64,000 nucleotides of DNA, from NCBI RefSeq assembly GCF_014648775.1, contig NZ_BMRT01000009.1, forward strand, positions 186,001-250,000. Reading direction: 5' to 3'. Position 1 is the stretch's first letter, and every line of letters begins with the position of its first letter. The notes below the pieces were generated by a model. It saw only the letters and a program-made list of their open reading frames with translations. It did no database searches and was not told where the DNA came from. Both the position numbers and the translations under genes were made by a program. Source of the stretch: Streptomyces abikoensis. Lineage in GTDB: Bacteria; Actinomycetota; Actinomycetes; Streptomycetales; Streptomycetaceae. Shown piece after piece: positions 17,488 to 26,671 of the stretch.

Positions 17488-19209
17488 TCAGACGGCGGTC
17501 TCCTCGCCACCGCCGAAGCGCTCGCGGTACGCCGCCAGGTCGTCCTCGGTGATCTTCGCGAAGAGCACCGGCGGGACGGTGAACGGCGTGCCCGCCGGAA
17601 CGAAGGTCAGCGAGCGGGCCTCGTCCTGCGTCACCCAGGTGGCGTTGTCGGCTTCCAGCTGGAAGGCCGAGCGCATCGCGGCCGCCGAGGCCGGGATGAA
17701 GGGCTCGGAGACGATCGCGTACAGGTGGATGAGGTTCATCGCCGTACGCAGCGTCAGCGCGGCGCCCTCGGGGTTGGTCTTGATCTCCAGCCAGGGGGCC
17801 TTGGTCTCCAGGTAGGAGTTGCCCGCGCTCCACAGGGCGCGCAGCGCCTGCGCGGCCTTGCGGAACTGGAGCTCCTCCATGTGCCGCTCGTACTCGGCGA
17901 GCAGCTCGGCGATCTGGTGGCCCAGCTGCGCCTCGGCCTCGCCCTCCTCCAGACCGGCCGGGACCTCGTCGCCGAACCGCTTGCGGGAGAAGGACAGGAC
18001 GCGGTTGACGAAGTTGCCCAGGGTGTCGGCGAGGTCCTTGTTGACCGTCGCGGCGAAGTGCTCCCAGGTGAAGGACGAGTCGTCGGACTCCGGGGCGTTC
18101 GCGATGAGGAAGTAGCGCCAGTAGTCGGCCGGGAGCACCTCGAGGGCGGCGTCGGTGAAGATGCCGCGCTTCTGGGAGGTGGAGAACTTGCCGCCGTAGT
18201 ACGTCAGCCAGTTGAAGGCCTTGACGTAGTCGACCGTCTTCCAGGGCTCGCGGGTGCCGAGCTCGGTGGCCGGGAACATCACCGTGTGGAACGGGACGTT
18301 GTCCTTGGCCATGAACTGCGTGTAGCGGACGTCCTCGGCCTCGTACCACCAGGACTTCCAGTCGCGGTTCGCCGGGTCCTGATCGGCCCACTCCTTGGTG
18401 GCGCCGATGTACTCGACGGGCGCGTCGAACCAGACGTAGAAGACCTTGCCCTCGGCGGCCAGCTCCGGCCAGGTGTCCGCCGGGACGGGCACGCCCCAGT
18501 CCAGGTCACGGGTGATGGCGCGGTCGTTGAGGCCCTCGGTCAGCCACTTGCGGGCGATGGAGGACGCCAGCACCGGCCAGTCCTTGCCGTGCTCGTCGAT
18601 CCAGGCCTCGACCTCGCCCTGGAGCTTCGACTGCAGGAGGAAGAGGTGCTTGGTCTCGCGCACCTCCAGGTCGCTGCTGCCGCTGATGGCCGAGCGGGCG
18701 TCGATCAGGTCCGTGGGGTCGAGGACGCGGGTGCAGTTCTCGCACTGGTCGCCGCGCGCCTTGTCGTAGCCGCAGTGCGGGCAGGTGCCGACGATGTAGC
18801 GGTCGGGGAGGAAGCGGCCGTCGGCCAGGGAGTAGACCTGGCGGATCGCCCGCTCCTCGATGAACCCGTTCTTCTGCAGCTGACGCGCGAAGTGCTGGGT
18901 GATCTCCCGGTTCTCCGGCGAGGAGCTGCGGCCGAAGTAGTCGAAGGACAGCCCGAAGCCGTCGTAGATCGCCTTCTGCGCGTCGTGCTGCTGGGCGCAG
19001 AAGGTGTCGACGGGCAGCCCCGCCTCCTTGGCCGCCAGCTCGGCGGGCGTGCCGTGCTCGTCGGTGGCGCAGATGTAGAGGGCCTCGCGGCCGGTCTGAC
19101 GCAGGAAACGCGCGTACACGTCGGCCGGGAGCATGGACCCCACCATGTTGCCCAGGTGCTTGATCCCGTTGATGTACGGAAGGGCGCTGGTGATGAGGTG
19201 TCGAGCCAT
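17488..19209 (-). CDS. metG: Methionyl-tRNA synthetase
   Basis: 573 residues, class I. It charges tRNA-Met. The HIGH-like motif is in PYINGIKHLGN, the zinc knuckle is CPHCGYDKARGDQCENC and the KMSKS-type loop is FSTSQKRGIF. A helical anticodon-binding domain follows. There is no C-terminal dimerisation domain, as in many actinomycete MetG proteins. Confidence 0.98.
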   Translation of the reverse strand: MARHLITSALPYINGIKHLGNMVGSMLPADVYARFLRQTGREALYICATDEHGTPAELAAKEAGLPVDTFCAQQHDAQKAIYDGFGLSFDYFGRSSSPENREITQHFARQLQKNGFIEERAIRQVYSLADGRFLPDRYIVGTCPHCGYDKARGDQCENCTRVLDPTDLIDARSAISGSSDLEVRETKHLFLLQSKLQGEVEAWIDEHGKDWPVLASSIARKWLTEGLNDRAITRDLDWGVPVPADTWPELAAEGKVFYVWFDAPVEYIGATKEWADQDPANRDWKSWWYEAEDVRYTQFMAKDNVPFHTVMFPATELGTREPWKTVDYVKAFNWLTYYGGKFSTSQKRGIFTDAALEVLPADYWRYFLIANAPESDDSSFTWEHFAATVNKDLADTLGNFVNRVLSFSRKRFGDEVPAGLEEGEAEAQLGHQIAELLAEYERHMEELQFRKAAQALRALWSAGNSYLETKAPWLEIKTNPEGAALTLRTAMNLIHLYAIVSEPFIPASAAAMRSAFQLEADNATWVTQDEARSLTFVPAGTPFTVPPVLFAKITEDDLAAYRERFGGGEETAV

Positions 19210-19347
19210 TGCGGCTGCTCCCTGGTCGCTGTGTGGCTGAGGCTTGGATGCACCTTTAGCGTATCCGAGCGCCGGAGGGGGGCCGCGCTGCTTTTATGAC
19301 GGCTGTGTCAATGTCGGAAGGCCCCGTTCCTCCTGCTCACGACTGCC

Positions 19348-19584
19348 TCACGACTGCATCCACGTGCGCCACGGTCTGGTGATCGTCTCCCGGAAGGTGT
19401 GGTGCGAGGGGTGCCGTCCCACGTGCTGGAACGTCCACCGCTGTCCCACCGCCGCGTCCTCGCTCGTGTCCGAGCTCGACCCGCACACCGCGCACTGCAT
19501 CGCGTACGAGATCGGCTCGGCGTCCGGCTCCTGGTCCGGCGCGAGCGTCCAGGTGCCGAAGAGGAACACCGTCCGCGCCGTCAC
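19348..19584 (-). CDS. Small DUF7848-type protein
   Basis: A 78-residue protein (VTARTVFLFGTWTLAPDQEP) with a C-x-x-C pair in MQCAVCGSSSD and a conserved HVGRHPSHHTFRE segment, the pattern of the Streptomyces DUF7848 family, often annotated as hypothetical. The CxxC plus His arrangement could bind zinc. Its GTG start overlaps the stop of the upstream gene (GTGA), indicating translational coupling. Confidence 0.7.
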   Translation of the reverse strand: MTARTVFLFGTWTLAPDQEPDAEPISYAMQCAVCGSSSDTSEDAAVGQRWTFQHVGRHPSHHTFRETITRPWRTWMQS

Positions 19585-19823
19585 GACCGCCCCTCCTCTC
19601 CGCGTCCCTCGCCGCCGCCCCCGGGCAGACCGGCCTCGCTCTCCGTCGCCGGCCGCGCGTGTTCGGGTGGACAGTTCCACTCCAGACCCCCGCGCGGCGG
19701 ACGTAGCTGTACGTGACCGGCGTGGTGGTCCATCACTTCGCCGAGCCGTCCGGTCCGGATGTCGACGGCGTAGGTGCCACAGGGAATTTCATCGTTCACG
19801 CCCTTATCCATGCCCACTCGCAC
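19581..19823 (-). CDS. Small hypothetical protein coupled to the DUF7848 gene
   Basis: 80 residues from ATG 19823 (an ATG at 19811 is possible). The pattern GTYAVDIRTGRLGEVMDHH followed by LRPPRGGLEWNCPPE is a recurring short Streptomyces protein found beside DUF7848 and XRE/DUF397 genes. No function is known. It overlaps the next gene by 4 nt. Confidence 0.65.
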   Translation of the reverse strand: MRVGMDKGVNDEIPCGTYAVDIRTGRLGEVMDHHAGHVQLRPPRGGLEWNCPPEHARPATESEAGLPGGGGEGRGEEGRS

Positions 19824-20052
19824 GTCCCCTGATCGGTTATTGAATGGTTGCGGAGAGTGACGCGCGGTTCAAGAGGGCGGGGGTGTCGACCGCCGGTGTC
19901 GCGGGGGCGGATCCCCGGGCTCGTACGGACGGTGACGATGAGTGGTCGAACGACTCCTGACAGGTACACTGAAACGGTCGTATCGGGGGGCGTGACGACG
20001 CGGGGGTTTCGCGCGCCTCCCTCCACATACCCGTGTGTTGAGGAGTACAGAA

Positions 20053-20508
20053 GTGAAGCGCACCATCCTCCGGGCCGCCGTCGTCCCGGTCCTGGCCGCC
20101 GTCGCCTTCGGCACCGCCGCCCCGTCGGCCTGCGCCGCGACAGCCCCGACGAAGGCGGCCGAGGCGACCTCCGGCCCGTCCGTCACCGTCGGCAAGATCT
20201 TCCTCGGCAAGGGCATAGTCGCCTCCGTCGACGTCTCCTTCGACTACGTCTGCACGGACGCCACGGACCGCGTGGCGGTCGAGCTCGTCTCCGGGGCCAC
20301 CACGCTGAAGGCCACCAAGGCCAAGAGCGCGCTGGAGTGCGACGGCGCCAAGCACACGAGCTTCGTCGAGTGGGCGGCCCGCACCATCGCCACGGACACC
20401 CCGGCGAAGGCCACGGCCGGCCTCTACGGCAAGAAGGGCGAACTCCAGGCCCCCGTCTCCGAGAAGACGATGAAGCCGGGCTACGGCCTCCCGCCGTTCG
20501 GCAACTGA
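20053..20508 (+). CDS. Small secreted protein
   Basis: 151 residues from GTG 20053, preceded by AGGAG. A clear Sec signal peptide (RTILRAAVVPVLAAVAFGTA, then a cleavage region SACAAT) is followed by an approximately 110-residue beta-rich domain with one likely disulfide (FDYVCTDATDR and ALECDGAK). It resembles small exported DUF6299-like Streptomyces proteins, but I am not sure of that assignment. Confidence 0.75.
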   Translation: MKRTILRAAVVPVLAAVAFGTAAPSACAATAPTKAAEATSGPSVTVGKIFLGKGIVASVDVSFDYVCTDATDRVAVELVSGATTLKATKAKSALECDGAKHTSFVEWAARTIATDTPAKATAGLYGKKGELQAPVSEKTMKPGYGLPPFGN

Positions 20509-20613
20509 CCGCCCGACCCGGCGACGGAGAGGTTTCCGAAACACCCCGTCCGGTAGACCCGCATCCTGGAAGGAAGGGGGCGTACCGGACGAGAGGAACG
20601 AGGAGCCACCGTC

Positions 20614-21267
20614 ATGCGAGTGCTCGTCGCCGAGGATGAAGAGGTACTGGCCGAACTCGTGGCCACCGGGCTGCGGAGAGCCGGGTTCGCCGTGGACACC
20701 GTCTACAGCGGCGACGCCGCGCTGGCCTACCTCGGGCTGTACGACTACGACGTCGTCGTCCTCGACCGGGACCTGCCCCGGGTGCACGGCGACGACGTCA
20801 CCCGGCACCTCGTCGCCGCCGGCTCCCGCACCCGCATCCTGATGCTCACCGCCGCCGGCTCCATGGAGGACCGGGTCGCCGGGCTGGACCTGGGAGCCGA
20901 CGACTATCTCCCCAAGCCGTTCGAGTTTCCCGAGCTGGTCTCCCGCGTACGGGCGCTGCGTCGCCGCAGCGCCCGTCCCGCGCCCCCGCTGCTGCGCAAG
21001 GCCGGGCTGAGCATGGACACCGTGCGGCGCACCGCCAGCCGGGAGGGACGGGAGCTCGAACTGTCGCCCAAGGAGTTCGCGCTCCTCCAGATCCTGCTGG
21101 AGGCCGACGGGGCCGTCGTCAGCGCCGAGGAACTCCTGGAGCGGGCCTGGGACGCCCACGCCGACCCCTTCACCGGAGCCGTCCGCGTCGCCATGAGCAA
21201 GCTGCGCGGCAAACTCGGGGACCCGCCGCTCATCCGCACCGTGCAGGGCGTCGGGTACGCGCTGTGA
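20614..21267 (+). CDS. OmpR-family response regulator
   Basis: 217 residues. The receiver domain has the acidic pocket AEDEE, phospho-acceptor Asp51 in VVVLDRDLP, the switch Thr in MLTA and Lys in PKPFEFPEL. The C-terminal winged helix runs from about 125 to 217 (LSPKEFALLQILLEADG, VRVAMSKLRGKLG, GVGYAL). Its stop overlaps the sensor kinase start by 4 nt. It is close to the CutR/CseB type; the stimulus is unknown. Confidence 0.94.
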   Translation: MRVLVAEDEEVLAELVATGLRRAGFAVDTVYSGDAALAYLGLYDYDVVVLDRDLPRVHGDDVTRHLVAAGSRTRILMLTAAGSMEDRVAGLDLGADDYLPKPFEFPELVSRVRALRRRSARPAPPLLRKAGLSMDTVRRTASREGRELELSPKEFALLQILLEADGAVVSAEELLERAWDAHADPFTGAVRVAMSKLRGKLGDPPLIRTVQGVGYAL

Positions 21268-22361
21268 GGCGGCCCGTCCTCACGGCCCGCGCCCGCATCG
21301 CCGTCGCGTTCGGGGCGGTGTTCGCCGTGCTCGGCACCGGCCTGCTGGTCACCGTGAACGTCCTCTCCCGGGCCGGTACCCGGGAGCGGGCCGGCCGCAT
21401 CGCCCGGCTGGCGGTGCCCGCCGAGAGCGGGCCCTGGCCGGTCCACGGCCAGCCGAGGGAGACGGTGGGCACCGCCACGATCTACCGGCTGTCGGGCGAC
21501 GTCAGCGAGGCCGCCTCCCACGAACTCGTCCTCTGGTCGGTCTTCGCCCTCCTGCTGACCGCGCTGCTCGCCCTCGGCGTCGGCTGGTGGACGGCCGGGC
21601 TGTTCCTGCGGCCCGTCCAGGGGGCGCTCGACGGCCAGCGGCGGTTCATCGCCAACGCCTCGCACGAACTGCGCACCCCCCTGGCCACCCAGCGGGCCGC
21701 CGTCCAGGTCGGGCTGGACGGCGATCCGTCCCCGGAGGACCTCGCCCGCACCAGGGCGACGCTCCTGGAGGCCAACCGCCAGTCCGAGCGCCTCATCGAC
21801 GGGCTGCTCCTCCTCGCCCGCAGCGAGCGCGGCCTGGAGAGCCGCGAGCCGCTCGACCTCGCCGAGGTCGTCCGCGAGGAAGCCGTCGCCCTCGCCGGGG
21901 AGTCGGCGCGGGCGGGCGTCCGGCTCGCCCTCCACGCCGACGGGCCCGTGCCCGTCTCCGGCAACCGCGTGCTGCTCGGCCGGCTCGCCGGCAATCTGCT
22001 GCGCAACGCCGTCGGTTACAACCACCCCGGCGGCAGCGTGGACGTCACCGTCGCCCCGGGCCGGCTGACCGTCGTCAACACCGGGCCGCCCGTGCCCGCC
22101 AAGGAGGTACCGGAGCTCTTCGAGCCGTTCCGCCGGGGCCGGGGCCGGGAGCGGCTGGGCGGCGGGTCCGGGCTCGGGCTGTCCATCGTGCGGTCGGTGG
22201 CCCGGGCGCACGGCGGTACGGCGAAGGCCGCCCCCAACGCGGGGGGCGGCCTCCGGGTGGTCGTCGACCTGCCGGCCGGGCGGCCCGGCGCGGAGCGAAG
22301 CGCTAGCGCACGAATCCGGCGGCGCGTGCTTCCGCCAGCCATTCGGGGAACTCGACCATGA
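21264..22361 (+). CDS. Sensor histidine kinase
   Basis: 365 residues from a GTG overlapping the response regulator stop (GTGA). TM1 is at about 8-33 and TM2 at about 85-112, with a short extracellular loop of about 50 residues between them. The HisKA H-box is ANASHELRTPLA and the N box is LLRNAVGYNHPGG (with Tyr where Asn/Lys is usual). The ATP lid has GSGLGLSIVRSVARAHGG. The last 25 residues run into and overlap the convergent vWA gene by 59 nt. It pairs with the upstream OmpR-type regulator. Confidence 0.93.
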   Translation: MRRPVLTARARIAVAFGAVFAVLGTGLLVTVNVLSRAGTRERAGRIARLAVPAESGPWPVHGQPRETVGTATIYRLSGDVSEAASHELVLWSVFALLLTALLALGVGWWTAGLFLRPVQGALDGQRRFIANASHELRTPLATQRAAVQVGLDGDPSPEDLARTRATLLEANRQSERLIDGLLLLARSERGLESREPLDLAEVVREEAVALAGESARAGVRLALHADGPVPVSGNRVLLGRLAGNLLRNAVGYNHPGGSVDVTVAPGRLTVVNTGPPVPAKEVPELFEPFRRGRGRERLGGGSGLGLSIVRSVARAHGGTAKAAPNAGGGLRVVVDLPAGRPGAERSASARIRRRVLPPAIRGTRP

Positions 22362-23466
22362 GCTCCGTGTAGAGCTCGTCGTCCTTCAGCAGCCGCGGTT
22401 CGAGGCCGGCGTGGAAGAAGCCGGCGTTGTCGACCACCCGGCGCTCCGGCACGGGCAGGTCGTCGAGGCGGCGCAGGAAGTCGAAGCCCTTGCCCTCGGG
22501 GTCGCCGAAGCCCACGAACTGCCAGAAGATCGGCAGCTCGGCCGCCTCGCACAGCGCCCGCTCGGCGGCGGGCTTGCTGTAGGGCGCGCCGTCGGTCTGG
22601 AAGATGACGAACGCGGGGTCGGTGGCGCCGGACGCCTTGTAGTGGCTGATGACGGCCTCGATGGCCCAGTGGTAGTTGGTGCGGCCCATGTGGCCGTAGG
22701 ACTCGTGGAGTTCCTGGATGCGGCCCCGGTAGTTTCCGAGGTCGAGCTCGGCCGTGCCGTCGACGTCCGTGGAGAAGAAGACGACGGGGACGACGCCGTC
22801 GTCGTCGAGGTGGGCCGCCAGGCCCAGCGCCTGCTCGGCGAGGTGCTGGACGGTGCCGTCCTTGTAGTAGCGGCGCATGGAGCCGGAGCGGTCCAGGACG
22901 AGGTAGACCGCCGCCCGTTGGCCGGCCAGGCCCTGCTTCCGCAGCGAGACGCCCGCCGACTTGTAGAGGCTGACGAGGCCGGGCGCGGTCTCCTGGACCT
23001 TCGTGAGGCTCACGGCCGCCGTCTCCGCGGATACGGCGGGCACGGCGGGCGCCTCCGCCGTCAGCACGGCCGTCTCCGCCGCCGGCACGGCCGTCTCCGC
23101 CGTCATCGCGGGCGCGGGCTCCGGGTCCGGGCCGGGGGGCGGCTCGGGCACGGGCTGGGGGTCCGGCCGGGGCGTCGGGTCCGGCTCGGGGACGGGCTTG
23201 GGCTTCGGCATCGGCGTCGGCGACGGCTCGGGCTCGGGGATCGGCTCCGGCCGGGCGGGCCCGGGGGTGGGGATGGGTCCGAGCGGGCCGGGGTCGGGGA
23301 CGGTCGAGCCGGCGCGGTCGGCGGTCTCGGCGGTCGGCTGGGCCGGGACGGACACCGGGTTCGTGGTGTGGTCGGGGCCCGCGTTCTGCTGGGGGAGGCT
23401 CGGTTCGTCGCGTCCGGCGGCCTTGGCGCGGCCGAACGCGTTCCGCAGCAGACTCCGAATGCCCAT
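22303..23466 (-). CDS. vWA-domain protein of the tellurite-resistance type with Pro-rich linker
   Basis: 387 residues. After MGIRSLLRNAFGRAKAAG comes a linker of about 120 residues made of P-x-P-x-P repeats and Ala/Thr/Val, then a vWA domain of about 210 residues with an intact MIDAS (LVLDRSGSM, the Thr/Asn loop GRTNYHWAIE and a later Asp in FQTDG). This is the TerF/TerY-like vWA form seen with TerD proteins in Streptomyces, though no ter genes are nearby here. It is probably cytoplasmic and binds a partner through a divalent metal. Confidence 0.88.
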   Translation of the reverse strand: MGIRSLLRNAFGRAKAAGRDEPSLPQQNAGPDHTTNPVSVPAQPTAETADRAGSTVPDPGPLGPIPTPGPARPEPIPEPEPSPTPMPKPKPVPEPDPTPRPDPQPVPEPPPGPDPEPAPAMTAETAVPAAETAVLTAEAPAVPAVSAETAAVSLTKVQETAPGLVSLYKSAGVSLRKQGLAGQRAAVYLVLDRSGSMRRYYKDGTVQHLAEQALGLAAHLDDDGVVPVVFFSTDVDGTAELDLGNYRGRIQELHESYGHMGRTNYHWAIEAVISHYKASGATDPAFVIFQTDGAPYSKPAAERALCEAAELPIFWQFVGFGDPEGKGFDFLRRLDDLPVPERRVVDNAGFFHAGLEPRLLKDDELYTELMVEFPEWLAEARAAGFVR

Positions 23467-23636
23467 GGGGAGATGCCCTTCGTGTGTCTCAGGTCGTGTG
23501 TCTCGGGTGCGAGTGGTGTCGGAGAGGGGAGATATATGTCCGTACTGCTCGTAAAAGTCCGCATGCTTGACGACTACGTAAGGCTAGCTGTCAAGTCCGG
23601 TCCAGTACGTTCACACCCGACACGCCGTGGTACGTG

Positions 23637-24989
23637 TCATGGGCAGTCCGGGATCCAGCTCCCGTGGAAGCCCAGCGGCACGCGGCCCGGGAGGTGCACC
23701 CGGGCCACGGGGCCGGCCGCGAAGTCCTGGGCCGCCAGGACCACCAGCTCGCCTGCCCCGCGTTCCGGGTCGTACGCGTACGCCAGCACCCATCCCTCGT
23801 CCTCCGCCGCCCCGGGAGCGGCCGGGACGAACACGCCCTCGCCCACGTCGCCGCCCGCCGGCACCTCGAACTCCTCGCTCGTGCCGCGCTCCAGGTCGTA
23901 TTTGATGAGCGCGGTGTCCCGTCCCGCCACCCGTTCGCGCATGACGTAGCCGAAGCGGTGGCGGACGGTGAGCCGCCGGGGGTCGACACGGGGGTACTCC
24001 ACCGGCCGGTCGTCCAGCGGGAGTCGGCGCACGGTGCCCGCGACGGGGTCGACGGTCCAGCGCTCCAGGTGGGCGAGGTGGTCGCCGGGCAGCGGCCGAC
24101 GGCGGTCGAAGTACCGGTCGTAGACGGCGAGATGGACGGTGATCCGGCCGTCGTCGCGCTGGTACGCGTTCATGGGGTGGAAGACGAAGCACGGCTCGGT
24201 CTCCAGCCAGCGCGTCTCCGCCGCCCCGCCGTCGCGCGGCAGGAGCCCGAGCCGGGCCGGCCGGTCCGGGACCCAGCGCGGATGGGCGCCGCCGTCGCGC
24301 GGGTCCGGCGCGAAGACCACCGGGAGGTCGTACAGCAGCACGTACCGCTCGGTGAGCGAGAAGGCGTGCATCATCGGGGAGCCCTCGACGGGGATCTCGA
24401 CGTGCCAGCGCACACAGCCGTTCCGCCCGGCGACGACGTACTGCACGTACGGCCAGGCCGGGCAGTACGCCACCGCGTGGAGCTCGCCGTCGCGCGGGTC
24501 GGTCACCGGGTGCGCGGAGAAGCCGCCGGGCAGGGTGCCGTGGAAGTCGAACGGGCCGATCGTATGGAGCTCGGGGTCCAGCTCGTAGGGGAGCGCCCCG
24601 CCCTCGACCAGGGCCAGGCAGTGCCCGGCGAAGGACTGGACGTGGGTGTTGGGCGCGAAGTCCAGGCCCCGGTGGCGGGGCCCGTGCAGCAGCTTCTCGC
24701 CGAGCCGCCCGGCGACGGCGTCGGAGCGCACCCAGCGGTTGCGGTACCACTCGGCGCGGCCGTCGCGCAGCCGGACGCCGTGGATCATGCCGTCGCCGCC
24801 GAACCAGTGGTAGCCGGCCGGGTCGTCGACGTGCACGGGGTTGGGGCCGTTGCGCAGATAGCGGCCGCGCAGCGACTCGGGCAGCCGGCCGGTCACGGGC
24901 AGGTCGTAGGCGGTCGTCTCGTCCGTCACGGGGGCGTAGAGCCCTCCGAGGTACGGGTTGCCCACCGCGGCGTCCGGATTCCGGTTCAT
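23637..24989 (-). CDS. Carotenoid (polyene) oxygenase
   Basis: 450 residues. A non-heme iron dioxygenase that cleaves a polyene or phenylpropenoid double bond. Four iron-binding histidines are visible: in NTHVQSF, SAHPVTD, MMHAFSLTERY and the C-terminal LGFHGSW. The N-terminal RGRYLRNGPNPVHVDD and HWFGGDGMIHGV are family hallmarks. I chose ATG 24989 (MNRNPDAAVGNPYLGG), preceded by GGAGG. No carotenoid biosynthesis genes are in this window, so the substrate is unknown. Confidence 0.93.
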   Translation of the reverse strand: MNRNPDAAVGNPYLGGLYAPVTDETTAYDLPVTGRLPESLRGRYLRNGPNPVHVDDPAGYHWFGGDGMIHGVRLRDGRAEWYRNRWVRSDAVAGRLGEKLLHGPRHRGLDFAPNTHVQSFAGHCLALVEGGALPYELDPELHTIGPFDFHGTLPGGFSAHPVTDPRDGELHAVAYCPAWPYVQYVVAGRNGCVRWHVEIPVEGSPMMHAFSLTERYVLLYDLPVVFAPDPRDGGAHPRWVPDRPARLGLLPRDGGAAETRWLETEPCFVFHPMNAYQRDDGRITVHLAVYDRYFDRRRPLPGDHLAHLERWTVDPVAGTVRRLPLDDRPVEYPRVDPRRLTVRHRFGYVMRERVAGRDTALIKYDLERGTSEEFEVPAGGDVGEGVFVPAAPGAAEDEGWVLAYAYDPERGAGELVVLAAQDFAAGPVARVHLPGRVPLGFHGSWIPDCP

Positions 24990-25312
24990 GCCGTCCCACC
25001 TCCACCGGCCCGGTCCCCGCCGCCCCCGGGCGGTGCCCCCGTCGCTCGGCCGTGATTCCACCAAACAGCGGAAGGAGGCGTTCGGCCAGTCTCCATCCGA
25101 CCGTCGATCCGTCTTCACCGGACGCGGGTAACCGCCCGAAGGAGGCTTTCGTTCTCGGGAACGCCCGGGGAAGCCCAGGACAAGGGCAGGGCAAGAGCAG
25201 GGCAATAAATGAGGTCAGGGCAACCCTCTCCGCCCGTTCCGGCCTCTTTATCCGTGAGTATTACCGGACCGCACATGAGTACCCACCACGGGGGCAGGGA
25301 GTTGAGAGGCGC
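24990..25312. other. Divergent intergenic region with short direct repeats
   Basis: 323 bp between the carotenoid oxygenase (minus) and esterase (plus) starts. It carries three copies of CAGGGCAA at 25187-25194, 25198-25205 and 25216-25223, all in the same direction, and an A/T-richer stretch around 25204-25212. I see no gene. Confidence 0.5.
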
Positions 25313-26593
25313 ATGGGCCTGACCAGCAGGTCACTCTTGTACACGGTGGTATTCGCCGCCGTGTTGTGCGTGGGGCTCACCGTCTGGATCTGGCCCCGGC
25401 TGGCCGGCCGCGGGATCCGGCCGGTGCTGGGACGGCTGGGGGTCATCGCGACCACCCAGCTGACGATCATGGCGTCGCTGGCGCTGGCCGTGAATTCCTG
25501 GGGCGGCTTCTACGGGACCTGGAATCAGCTCCTCGGGCGGGTCGACAAGGCCCCGGTCAATGTGAATGAGATGGGCCGGAACGGGCCGTACGCGACGGTC
25601 GGCGCGTCGAAGGACGGGCTCGTGCAGCCGGCCGGGCCGCAGGGGCTCGACAAGGTGGGCGGAATTCCGCGCGGCCCCGCCGACAAGGAGGGGAAGGTCC
25701 AGTCGGTCCGTATCGTCGGACAGCGCTCGCGGGCCATCAATCCGGCATTCGTCTATCTCCCGCCGCAGTACTTCCAGAAGCAGTACGAGCGGCACCGCTT
25801 TCCCGTCATGGTCGTGATCAGCGGTTATCCCGGCGGGATCATGAATTTGGCCCAGCACCTCCAGGTGCCGCAGACGGCGGGCCGGTTGCTGAAGGAGAAC
25901 AAGATGCAGCCGACCGTCATCGTGATGCTCCGGCCGACGATCGCCCCGCCGCGCGACACCGAGTGCGTGGACGTGCCCGACGGCCCGCAGGCGGAGACGT
26001 TCTTCACCAAGGACCTGCCCGACGCGCTCAAGACCACCTACCGCGTCGGCCACGACCCGAGCGCCTGGGGCGTCCTCGGCTACTCCTCGGGCGGCACCTG
26101 CGCGCTGGAGCTCGCGATGCGGCAGCCCGGCGTCTACCCCGCGGCCGCCGCGCTCTCCGGCGACTACAAGGTCGGCAACGACCTCACCACCGGCAACCTC
26201 TTCGGCTCCGGCCCGGACGCCAAGCGCAAGCAGCAGGAGCACGACCTGATCTGGCGGCTGGGGAACATGCCCGTGCCCCGGGTGAACGTGCTGGTGACCA
26301 GCAGCAAGAAGGGCGAGAAGAACTACGCCGAGACCGAGAGGTTCCTGGGGGCAGTCAAGCAGCCGATGACCGCCTCCTCGATCATCCTCCCGGAGGGCAG
26401 CCACCACTTCACGACGTGGCGGCGGGAGATCGGTCCGGTCCTGGAGTGGATGAGCCAGCAGCTGACGTTCCCGCAGGACACGGCGGACAAGGCGAAGCCT
26501 TCCGGGAAGCCGGAGCCTTCGCCGAAGCCTTCGGAGGCCCCGAAGCCGTCCGAGGAGCCCAGCCCCTCCGAGGCGCCGGAGGCCGCCGAGTAG
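25313..26593 (+). CDS. Membrane-anchored alpha/beta-hydrolase esterase
   Basis: 426 residues. Two or three N-terminal hydrophobic segments (LLYTVVFAAVLCVGLTVWIW, then LGVIATTQLTIMASLALAV) lead to an esterase D/mycolyltransferase-like domain outside the membrane. The nucleophile Ser is in LGYSSGGTCALE and the catalytic His in EGSHHFTTW. A YLPPQYF segment matches related secreted esterases. The C-terminal 40 residues are Pro/Lys/Glu-rich. It is paralogous to the convergent gene at 26672-27736 (same topology, GTWNQLLGR versus ASWDDLLGR). Confidence 0.85.
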   Translation: MGLTSRSLLYTVVFAAVLCVGLTVWIWPRLAGRGIRPVLGRLGVIATTQLTIMASLALAVNSWGGFYGTWNQLLGRVDKAPVNVNEMGRNGPYATVGASKDGLVQPAGPQGLDKVGGIPRGPADKEGKVQSVRIVGQRSRAINPAFVYLPPQYFQKQYERHRFPVMVVISGYPGGIMNLAQHLQVPQTAGRLLKENKMQPTVIVMLRPTIAPPRDTECVDVPDGPQAETFFTKDLPDALKTTYRVGHDPSAWGVLGYSSGGTCALELAMRQPGVYPAAAALSGDYKVGNDLTTGNLFGSGPDAKRKQQEHDLIWRLGNMPVPRVNVLVTSSKKGEKNYAETERFLGAVKQPMTASSIILPEGSHHFTTWRREIGPVLEWMSQQLTFPQDTADKAKPSGKPEPSPKPSEAPKPSEEPSPSEAPEAAE

Positions 26594-26605
26594 CCGCGGG
26601 TACGT

Positions 26606-26671
26606 CGGGGCTGGTCGCGCCCACGCGGCGGAGCCGCAGATCGACACTTCCCCGCGCCCCTTCGGGGGCGC
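26606..26671 (-). repeat. Streptomyces interspersed repeat, copy 1
   Basis: A GC-rich element of about 65 bp. Read on the minus strand it contains GGGGCGCGGGG, then a GTGTCGAT-like block, then GCGGCTCCGCCGCGTGGG and CGCGACCAGCC. A second copy lies at 50231-50300 on the plus strand. Both lie just downstream of genes. I recognise it as a recurrent intergenic element of Streptomyces genomes. Confidence 0.75.

Noticed and set aside
23611..25194. A 527-codon minus-strand frame over the carotenoid oxygenase
   Set aside because: Wrong frame; the frame ending at 23637 carries all four iron-binding His motifs and the proper start.
25187..25223. Three CAGGGCAA copies as a possible repeat array or CRISPR
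   Set aside because: Only 8-bp units with unequal spacing (11 and 18 bp) and no spacer structure; at most weak regulator sites.
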